Below, piece after piece: positions 1-5,256 of a stretch of 5,256 bases of DNA (within the stretch, counting starts at the first letter, position 1; the number at the start of each line of letters is the position of its first letter). A program made the position numbers and the translations under genes. Source of the stretch: Bacteroidales bacterium UBA1797 (GTDB lineage: Bacteria; Bacteroidota; Bacteroidia; Bacteroidales; VadinHA17); NCBI GenBank assembly GCA_002319885.1, contig DCFT01000187.1:2647-7902 (forward strand). The letters are read 5' to 3'. Under the pieces are notes generated by a model. That model saw only the letters and a list, made by a program, of their open reading frames with translations, did no database searches and was not told the origin of the DNA.

Positions 1-201
1 ACCGCCTTTGTTATAGCCAGTCCTATTGCCTTAATCATTATGCACAAATGGCTTCAGGGCTTTGCTTACAAAACATTACTTAACTGGTGGATTTTCGCCT
101 TAGCAGGTTTGTTGACTGTCGCAATCACATTTCTAACAATAAGCTGGCAAAGCTGGAAAGCAGCAACGAGGAACCCGGTAGAAGCATTAAGATATGAGTA
201 G
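1..201 (+). CDS. FtsX/MacB-like ABC transporter permease, C-terminal fragment (5' end outside window)
   Basis: Frame 1 is open from the first base to a TAG stop at 199-201, giving the last 66 residues of a protein that begins upstream. The fragment contains most of the penultimate helix (TAFVIASPIALIIM), the HKWLQGFAYKT loop, a last helix starting at NWWIF, and the tail SWQSWKAATRNPVEALRYE. This is the end of an FtsX domain. Over the 52 residues from HKW it is identical to the two complete permeases downstream at 36 positions each, so it is a paralogue of them and presumably about 800 residues long. It would be an inner-membrane permease subunit working with a separate ATPase. The stop is followed by a 184-nt gap, so cotranscription with the next gene is possible but not shown. 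The family assignment is secure; the substrate is unknown. Confidence 0.93.
   Translation, partial: TAFVIASPIALIIMHKWLQGFAYKTLLNWWIFALAGLLTVAITFLTISWQSWKAATRNPVEALRYE
160..182 (+). repeat. 23-nt exact direct repeat, copy 1 (in 3' end of first permease)
   Basis: These 23 bases, encoding AATRNPVE within the conserved C-terminal tail, recur without a mismatch at 5208-5230, in the same codon register of the third permease. The middle permease encodes nearly the same residues with different codons and does not match. The copies are 5048 bp apart in direct orientation. Confidence 0.85.
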
Positions 202-228
202 TGAGGCGTGAGACGTGAGATGAGGGGA
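194..228 (+). repeat. Purine-rich heptamer repeat, GTGAGRY type
   Basis: Successive 7-nt units read ATGAGTA, GTGAGGC, GTGAGAC, GTGAGAT and GAGGGGA. The three central units (201-221) match GTGAGRY. The first unit overlaps the last codons and stop of the upstream permease, so the array begins inside the gene end. All units are purine-rich on the + strand. I recall similar purine-rich heptamer tracts between genes in Bacteroidota genomes, but I cannot check that here. No function can be assigned. Confidence 0.6.
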
Positions 229-263
229 ATAAAAGGGTGAGAAACAGAAGGGTCGATAGAGGG

Positions 264-303
264 ATGAAATTCAGTGAAACACCATGAAATCCTGATAAAC
301 CTT
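264..303 (+). repeat. Decamer-spaced RTGAAAY motif
   Basis: ATGAAAT at 264-270, GTGAAAC at 274-280 and ATGAAAT at 284-290 start exactly 10 nt apart. A weaker fourth unit, GATAAAC, starts at 294. The spacing of about one helical turn differs from the 7-nt blocks on either side. It would suit a protein binding one face of the DNA, but in such an A/G-rich region it could also be chance or a decayed repeat. Confidence 0.4.
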
Positions 304-320
304 TGAGGATAAGCTAAATT

Positions 321-355
321 AGAAACTAGGAACAAGAAACAAGAAATAAGTAAGA
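321..355 (+). repeat. Purine-rich heptamer repeat, AGAAACA type
   Basis: Five consecutive 7-nt units read AGAAACT, AGGAACA, AGAAACA, AGAAATA and AGTAAGA, with consensus AGRAAYW in the first four. The block ends 30 nt before the preferred ATG of the second permease. It has the same period as the block at 194-228 but a different unit sequence, and the two are not in phase. It probably lies in the 5' leader of the next gene if a promoter lies upstream of it. Confidence 0.6.
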
Positions 356-385
356 CAATTATTGAAAATAAATAATCTAGATCAG

Positions 386-2842
386 ATGAACGGACGGTTT
401 ATTAAAATAGCAATCAGAAGAATTACACGGAATTACAAGTCAAATTTCCTGATATTTGCCGGACTGGTAGTGGGATTGACAAGTTGCCTTGTTATATATA
501 CCAAAATAAATTATGAACTAAGTTTTGACAACTTTCATACACAGGGTAAAAACACCTACAGGATTGTCAGGGTCACATCCGGACTGGAATATACCAACGG
601 AGGACTGGAGTACCGGACAGGAGTGCATTTCCCCTTGCCTGCAATATTAAAAAAATCTATTCCTGAATTGAAGGATGAGGTAACTATGTTCTATTTGTAT
701 GGACAGAAAATAAATGTCCCGACACTTGACAGCACTATAGATAAGTCATTCACCCTCGATAATGGTATAGTGATGACCGAGCCTTCATTTTTTGATGTTT
801 TTGATTATGGACCATCAGGAATAAAATGGTTGAGAGGTGAAGGAAAAAATGTTCTGGCCAGGCCATTCACCGCGGTTATTACTCAAAAGACAGCTCAGAG
901 ACTGTTTGCAAATGAGGATCCTATCGGCAGGGATCTAATTATTTTCAACACAAAATTTGTCATTGAAGGAGTAATACGGGATCTGCCTGAAAACTCAGAT
1001 CTGCCTTTTAAGATCATGCTTTCTCTTAAAACATTTACGGAAAAGATTTATCCCGGATCAACCAGTGACTGGGGAAGCCTGTCGGACAATTATCAGTGCT
1101 ACGTTGTGTTGAATAAAAGAAGTGATGTTGCCAATGTCGAAAAAAAATTCAGCGAGGTTTACAGTATGAATGCCGGAACTGAGAAAATCGAGGGACGACA
1201 GTTTAAACTCCAGGCTCTTTCAAAAGTTCATAAGGAAAACCAATTTGGAAATTACAACAATCGCACAGTCAGTTCGGGTCTTTTGCTTGCCCTTTCACTT
1301 ATCGGAGCCTTTATTTTTCTTATTGCGTCTTTTAATTACAGTAACTTTTTTCTTGCCGAAACACTCAAACAGAAAAAGCAGATTGCATTAAAACTGATTC
1401 TGGGCAGCAGTCCCCTGTCTGTGTTTATCCAGCTCTTTACCGAGTCGATCCTCATCAATCTTCTGGCGATTATTGTTGCTCTTCAATTTACAATTCCAAT
1501 AATAAGAAATCTTAACTCACTGATTGACATTCCCAATGGTTATTTTCCTCCACTAAACTGGTCATCTTTCCTTTTTGTTATGGGCCTGCTCTTTTCAGGC
1601 AGTTTTCTGGCAGTAATATTCTCAGTATTTAATTTTAAGTTTAAATCTTTGTCATCTCTTTTAAAGAGAAATGATACGGTAAATACAGGGCATAAAAATA
1701 ATTTCGGAAAGTTAAGTGTAATACTACAATTTGTTGTAGCTCAGACAGTCATCATTGCAACGTTAATAATAGTTAAACAGATATACTTTATCAATCATAA
1801 GGACTTAGGCTATAATACCGAGAATGTAATTTATGCACGACTACCCGAAAATCCGGGTTCCAAGCTTGATGCGCTTACGGGAGAACTTATTTCTGCGCCT
1901 GTAGTTCAGAAGGTTAGCTACAGCTCTGTTCTTCCGGCTGAATCACAACAATGGAGTAACTTCACGCTTTTCATCAATAATGAAAAAAAAAGTATTGATG
2001 CCGAGCAAAAATCAATCGATAGTTCTTATCTCAGCCTATACTCATTTACTTTTCTGGCGGGTCAGAATTTCACCGTCAGCGATACCATAAACACAATTAT
2101 AGTAAATTTGGAATTTCTGACAGAACTTGGCATATCTCAGCCGAACCAGGCAATCAATCAGAAGATTGAGGGGATTGGGAAAAATGGAGCATATATAAAA
2201 GGTGTTGTAGGAAATTTTAATTCAGGATCGTTACATGATAAGATAAGGCCCTGTTTGTTCTATAACAATCCCCGTGCATACACGACTGTTAATATAAAAC
2301 TGAACACGTCTGTTAATGATCAGACTCACAGTTCCAAAATAAAAACAGGTGATATCGCCATGCTGAGCGAAAAATGGAAGAAAATATTTCCTGAGCAAGT
2401 CTTCGAATACAGATTCCTAAGTGACAGGGTGGCTGATTATTACAAATCTGAACATAACGCTCTGAATCTCTTTCTGCTTTTTGCCTCTATAACAATCTTT
2501 CTGTGTATCCTGGGAATATTAGGGCTTTCCTTAAGCATGAATGAAAGAAGGACGAAGGAAATAGGATTGCGAAAAGTAAATGGAGCTAAGATCTCAGAAG
2601 TAATTATACTTCTGAATAAGGACTTTATAAAATGGGTTACCATAGCATTTGTTATGGCAGTACCTGTTGCCTGGTTTATTATGCATAAATGGCTTGAAAA
2701 CTTTGCCTATAAAACAGGATTAAGCTGGTGGATCTTCGTATTGGCAGGAGTACTGGCACTTGGAATTGCCTTGCTAACTGTAAGCTTGCAAAGCTGGAGG
2801 GCTGCTGCAAGAAACCCGATCGAAGCTCTCAGGTATGAGTAA
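386..2842 (+). CDS. FtsX/MacB-like ABC transporter permease, eight-helix, 818 aa
   Basis: Inner-membrane permease subunit of an ABC transporter; it has no ATPase domain. Residues are numbered from ATG 386. Helix 1 is at about 20-38. The first periplasmic MacB-type domain is at about 40-293, with family motifs FDNFH (47-51), EPSFFDVF (132-139), AVITQKTAQRLFANEDPIG (163-181) and VIEGVIRDLPENSDLPF (192-208). Helices 2-4 are at about 295-316, 354-374 and 395-416, and helix 5 at about 445-465. A second periplasmic domain runs to about 693. Helices 6-8 are at about 695-716, 750-766 and 782-800. The cytoplasmic loop after helix 6 carries TKEIGLRKVNGA (723-734), the likely ATPase-contact region. The equivalent loop after helix 2 is degenerate (QIALKLILGSSP). 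ATG 386 is preferred over the in-frame TTG at 362 because it puts the AIRR motif at the same distance from the start as AFRN in the next gene. No Shine-Dalgarno sequence is visible. The next gene follows at once. The substrate is unknown. Confidence 0.93.
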   Translation: MNGRFIKIAIRRITRNYKSNFLIFAGLVVGLTSCLVIYTKINYELSFDNFHTQGKNTYRIVRVTSGLEYTNGGLEYRTGVHFPLPAILKKSIPELKDEVTMFYLYGQKINVPTLDSTIDKSFTLDNGIVMTEPSFFDVFDYGPSGIKWLRGEGKNVLARPFTAVITQKTAQRLFANEDPIGRDLIIFNTKFVIEGVIRDLPENSDLPFKIMLSLKTFTEKIYPGSTSDWGSLSDNYQCYVVLNKRSDVANVEKKFSEVYSMNAGTEKIEGRQFKLQALSKVHKENQFGNYNNRTVSSGLLLALSLIGAFIFLIASFNYSNFFLAETLKQKKQIALKLILGSSPLSVFIQLFTESILINLLAIIVALQFTIPIIRNLNSLIDIPNGYFPPLNWSSFLFVMGLLFSGSFLAVIFSVFNFKFKSLSSLLKRNDTVNTGHKNNFGKLSVILQFVVAQTVIIATLIIVKQIYFINHKDLGYNTENVIYARLPENPGSKLDALTGELISAPVVQKVSYSSVLPAESQQWSNFTLFINNEKKSIDAEQKSIDSSYLSLYSFTFLAGQNFTVSDTINTIIVNLEFLTELGISQPNQAINQKIEGIGKNGAYIKGVVGNFNSGSLHDKIRPCLFYNNPRAYTTVNIKLNTSVNDQTHSSKIKTGDIAMLSEKWKKIFPEQVFEYRFLSDRVADYYKSEHNALNLFLLFASITIFLCILGILGLSLSMNERRTKEIGLRKVNGAKISEVIILLNKDFIKWVTIAFVMAVPVAWFIMHKWLENFAYKTGLSWWIFVLAGVLALGIALLTVSLQSWRAAARNPIEALRYE

Positions 2843-2852
2843 TAAAAAGAAA

Positions 2853-5249
2853 ATGATACACAACAATATTCGTCTGGCATTTAGAAATATCCTGCATGAC
2901 AAAGGGCTAAACAGCATTAATATTATTGGTCTGGTAATCGGAATGGTAGCAGTTTTACTTATATTCCAATATATCAGGTTTGAAACAAGCTATGACAAAT
3001 TTTTCAAAAATTCAGATCGTCTGCAGCGTCTGGTATTCTACCGGTATTACCAGACAGGACTGGACAAGAGTGTCGGAAATAACTATTATATAGGACAAAT
3101 TGCCGCTGAGAAAATCCCTGAAATTGAGAATTTTTGCCGTTGCAAGAGAGAGACACAGTATATACAGGCAGGAGAACAGATCTTTAAGGAGGACCGGACT
3201 CTTTTTGCCGACAGTTCATATTTTGATCTGTTTACCCATACTGTTATATCAGGCGACAAATCCGTTTTCTTAAGAAGTCCTGATGCAGTTGTTATTACTG
3301 AATCAACCGCCCGAAAATATTTTGGAAATGAAAATCCATTAGGCCAAACCATTTATGGGGTAAATCCCTGGAAAAAACCACTGACTGTTCAGGGAGTAAT
3401 AGAAGATGTCCCAAAGAACTCTCATCTTGAATTTGACATAGTTGTTCCTTTGGCCGCAGTAATCAATAAATCATATTGTTACGCATGCAATAATACAAAT
3501 ACCTATTTCCTGTTAAAAAAGGGTAGCGATCCTGCTAAAATTTCGGCTGAGATAACTGAGCTTGCTAAAGAAAATTTCAGGTCGCGTGATGTTACAATCG
3601 ATTTTCCCATTGAATATCACCTTCAGCCGGTTACTGATATTCACCTGCATTCAAACTACCGTTTTGAATATGAAGCCAACGGAAACAATAAATATCTGAA
3701 TATTCTCCTTGCAATCGCCTTCCTGATTCTTTTAAGTGCCGGGCTAAATTATTTTAACCTGTATTCATCTATCACCGGCAGAAGAATTAACGGAATAGGA
3801 ATCAGGATTGTAAATGGGGCCTCTCATAAAGATATTATTGCTGAATTTACCACCGAAAGTCTTCTTACAGGATTAATTAGTATTACCCTGGCATTTATTC
3901 TCCTTGTCATGGTTTTTCCTCTGTTTAAAAATTTTCTTAATCTCGATTTCTCTCTGGCAACACTCTTCCATTTTAGGACCTGGATTTTGCCTATAACCAT
4001 AATGATTGCGTTAAGCCTGCTTGTGGGTTGGTTCTTAGGTATAAAGATCTTCAATGTGGCCCCTGTTTCCTTTATAAAAAGAGAGTTCTCGATAAACAAT
4101 CGTGGAAATTCCAAAAGGATCCTTTTTGTTGGGCAATTCATTATTGCAATAATTCTGATCGGTTGTACTATTGGAGCAATGAGGCAGATCAGTTATATGA
4201 AAAAGGAAGCTTTTACGATGAATATGGAACGGACCATTGTTGTTAAGAGACCGTCATCCAAAGACTACAATCCGGTTCAGAAGTCATTCCAGGAAAGTCT
4301 TTTAAAATATCCCGGGGTTACAGGCATTACCTTCTCAACGATCTCGCCCGGTGAGAAGAACGGATGGGTAAAAGGGGGGATTTCTATCAAAGGAAAAGAA
4401 AAGCTCGGATACCAATTTTTCCAGGCAGATGTTGCACCCTCCTTCTTTCAGTTTTTTAATGTAAAACTTATCGCAGGCAGAGAGTTTTTCAGCGACGAGA
4501 ATAACTGGCTTGAAGGTCCGCGTCATCTTATTCTGAATAAAGAAGCTGCCATGGCATTCGGAGAAGATAACATAAAGGATGTAGTTGGTAAAACCCTTTA
4601 CGATTCTGATAACAAAGAAGATATCGGTGAAGTAGTCGGTATTATTGACGGTTACTTTCAGAATTCGCTCGACCAGGAGATTAAACCTACTGTCTTCAAT
4701 TGCGACCAGATAGGATATTACATCTTCATTAAATTTAAAAAAGCAGATGTCAGAGATATTGTTGGAAAAGTGACTTCAGAATTCCATAACTATTTTAAGG
4801 ATCAGTATTTTGAACATTATTTCCTTGATGACTTTTTCAATTCTCAGTACAAATCACATATTCAACTTTTCAGATGTCTTCTATTGTTTAGTTTTATGGC
4901 AGTTGTAATTACGTGCCTGTCTCTTTTTGGTCTTGTGATAATGTCATCAGCTGCACGTACTAAAGAAATCGGTATCAGGAAGTTAAATGGCGCCAAAGTT
5001 TCTGAGATACTGTACATGTTAAACAGAGAATTTTTCATTCTTGTTGCATTATCTTATATTATCGGTTCAGGTCTGATCTGGTTCGCATTACATAAATGGC
5101 TACAAAGTTTTGCATTCAGGACAGACCTCAGTTGGTGGATATTTATCCTAACGGGAGTTATTGCATTCGGAATTGCGTTATTGACAGTGAGCTGGCAGAG
5201 CTGGCGGGCAGCAACGAGGAACCCGGTAGAGGCTCTCCGGTATGAATAA
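2853..5249 (+). CDS. FtsX/MacB-like ABC transporter permease, eight-helix, 798 aa
   Basis: Paralogue of the preceding gene with the same architecture. Residues are numbered from ATG 2853. Helix 1 is at about 20-40. The first periplasmic domain (about 41-281) has SYDKF (46-50), FADSSYFDLF (118-127), AVVITESTARKYFGNENPLG (145-164), VQGVIEDVPKNSHLEFD (179-195) and TDIHLHS (261-267), a very typical MacB-like set. Helices 2-5 are at about 282-303, 336-356, 377-397 and 423-443. The second periplasmic domain is at about 444-675. Helices 6-8 are at about 676-697, 728-745 and 761-779. Both cytoplasmic loops keep the coupling motif: GIGIRIVNGA after helix 2 and TKEIGIRKLNGA after helix 6. The tail is SWQSWRAATRNPVEALRYE. 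An in-frame ATG at 2835 overlaps the previous stop by 8 nt and would add six residues (MSNKKK). ATG 2853 is preferred because A-rich sequence precedes it and it aligns with the preceding paralogue's start. The gene is almost certainly cotranscribed with the preceding one. CxC and CxxC pairs in the first periplasmic domain are unusual. The substrate is unknown. Confidence 0.94.
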   Translation: MIHNNIRLAFRNILHDKGLNSINIIGLVIGMVAVLLIFQYIRFETSYDKFFKNSDRLQRLVFYRYYQTGLDKSVGNNYYIGQIAAEKIPEIENFCRCKRETQYIQAGEQIFKEDRTLFADSSYFDLFTHTVISGDKSVFLRSPDAVVITESTARKYFGNENPLGQTIYGVNPWKKPLTVQGVIEDVPKNSHLEFDIVVPLAAVINKSYCYACNNTNTYFLLKKGSDPAKISAEITELAKENFRSRDVTIDFPIEYHLQPVTDIHLHSNYRFEYEANGNNKYLNILLAIAFLILLSAGLNYFNLYSSITGRRINGIGIRIVNGASHKDIIAEFTTESLLTGLISITLAFILLVMVFPLFKNFLNLDFSLATLFHFRTWILPITIMIALSLLVGWFLGIKIFNVAPVSFIKREFSINNRGNSKRILFVGQFIIAIILIGCTIGAMRQISYMKKEAFTMNMERTIVVKRPSSKDYNPVQKSFQESLLKYPGVTGITFSTISPGEKNGWVKGGISIKGKEKLGYQFFQADVAPSFFQFFNVKLIAGREFFSDENNWLEGPRHLILNKEAAMAFGEDNIKDVVGKTLYDSDNKEDIGEVVGIIDGYFQNSLDQEIKPTVFNCDQIGYYIFIKFKKADVRDIVGKVTSEFHNYFKDQYFEHYFLDDFFNSQYKSHIQLFRCLLLFSFMAVVITCLSLFGLVIMSSAARTKEIGIRKLNGAKVSEILYMLNREFFILVALSYIIGSGLIWFALHKWLQSFAFRTDLSWWIFILTGVIAFGIALLTVSWQSWRAATRNPVEALRYE
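5208..5230 (+). repeat. 23-nt exact direct repeat, copy 2 (in 3' end of third permease)
   Basis: Identical to 160-182 and in the same codon register (AATRNPVE). It stands out because flanking codons differ: AAA against CGG for the preceding basic residue, and GCA TTA AGA against GCT CTC CGG just after. Confidence 0.85.
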
Positions 5250-5256
5250 TCTACCC
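5242..5256 (+). CDS. Possible first codons of a further gene (runs off the window)
   Basis: An ATG at 5242 overlaps the stop of the third permease by 8 nt and is open for five codons (MNNLP) to the window edge. The layout copies the overlap at 2835-2842, so another permease of the array may begin here. However, the ATG comes automatically from the conserved TAT GAA stop context, and the same ATG at the end of the first gene leads to a stop after five codons. This is a weak call that five codons cannot settle. Confidence 0.2.

Larger units (their letters stand above)
202..385 (+). other. Intergenic gap between first and second permease
   Basis: This 184-nt gap is the only sizeable non-coding stretch. 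It is strongly purine-biased on the + strand and holds three short periodic blocks: heptamers from 194, decamers from 264 and heptamers from 321. I see no stable hairpin followed by a T-run, so no intrinsic terminator is supported. No clear Bacteroidota promoter (TTTG near -33 with TAnnTTTG near -7) is present; the nearest resemblance, TAAACCTTTG at 296-305, has the wrong internal spacing. No tRNA or small RNA was recognised. If the second permease has its own promoter, it must lie here in a form I cannot identify. Otherwise the genes are read through from upstream. Confidence 0.7.

Noticed and set aside
202..260. Intrinsic terminator after the first permease
   Set aside because: The sequence is almost all purines, so it cannot form a stable GC stem, and there is no T-run.
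296..305. TAAACCTTTG as a Bacteroidota -7 promoter element
   Set aside because: The consensus is TAnnTTTG, and here four bases rather than two separate TA from TTTG. No TTTG at the right upstream distance was seen.
66..335. Open frame of 89 codons on the minus strand across the first gene's end and the intergenic gap
   Set aside because: It lies antisense to the well-supported permease tail and continues through low-complexity purine repeats. Its translation has no recognisable domain.
446..511. Lipobox-like LTSC within the first helix of the second permease
   Set aside because: The cysteine lies deep in the first transmembrane helix of a polytopic protein, not at a signal-peptide cleavage site. 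Cysteine at this place is common in this permease family.
1170..1391. Short same-strand open frame inside the second permease
   Set aside because: It is an out-of-frame shadow of conserved permease coding sequence (end of periplasmic domain and helix 2). The same holds for the other short frames at 2440-2643, 3086-3352, 3824-4141, 4028-4246 and 4335-4526.
1982..1994. Programmed -1 frameshift site (A AAA AAG) in the second permease
   Set aside because: The heptamer is present only in the wrong codon register (the frame reads GAA AAA AAA AGT), and no alternative frame with a plausible product follows.
2843..2852. AAAAAGAAA before ATG 2853 as a Shine-Dalgarno site
   Set aside because: It is A-rich rather than complementary to the anti-Shine-Dalgarno sequence. 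It is compatible with Bacteroidota initiation but not a distinct site.
1..5256. CRISPR array, insertion sequence, toxin-antitoxin or phage content
   Set aside because: No spaced palindromic repeats, transposase, terminal inverted repeats or small paired genes are visible. Apart from the 184-nt gap the window is permease coding sequence.

Overview
The window is a stretch of Bacteroidota-type chromosome that codes only on the + strand. It holds a tandem array of large FtsX/MacB-like ABC transporter permeases: the 3' end of one gene (1-201), two complete genes (386-2842 and 2853-5249), and possibly the first codons of another at the right edge (from 5242). The Bacteroidota assignment is an inference. 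It rests on the roughly 800-residue, eight-helix permease architecture that is common in tandem in that phylum, the AT-rich sequence, starts without a Shine-Dalgarno sequence, and purine-rich heptamer repeats between genes. No rRNA, tRNA or marker gene is present to refine it.

Layout: 1-201 encodes the last 66 residues of an upstream permease. Positions 202-385 form the only intergenic gap (184 nt). It is strongly purine-rich on the + strand and contains three short periodic blocks: heptamers at 194-228, decamers at 264-303 and heptamers at 321-355. I could not find a convincing promoter or terminator there. The second and third permeases then follow with almost no gap: 10 nt separate them with the preferred start, or they overlap by 8 nt with the upstream ATG. 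The third gene ends 7 nt before the window edge.

Both complete proteins have the same plan: helix 1, a large periplasmic MacB-type domain, helices 2-4, helix 5, a second large periplasmic domain, helices 6-8, and a shared C-terminus ending in NP(V/I)EALRYE. The C-terminal 52 residues are 36-40/52 identical between any two of the three proteins. The periplasmic domains look much more diverged. No ATP-binding subunit, membrane-fusion protein, outer-membrane channel or regulator lies in the window. The likely picture, by inference, is a set of paralogous permeases that share an ATPase encoded elsewhere and differ in what their periplasmic domains bind. The substrate cannot be read from the sequence.

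I do not see a clearly new system. The points most worth a second look are the array itself, the exact 23-nt direct repeat at the ends of the first and third genes, the stop/start overlap built into the conserved C-terminal codons, the periodic repeats in the gap, and a four-cysteine pattern in the first periplasmic domain of the third gene.
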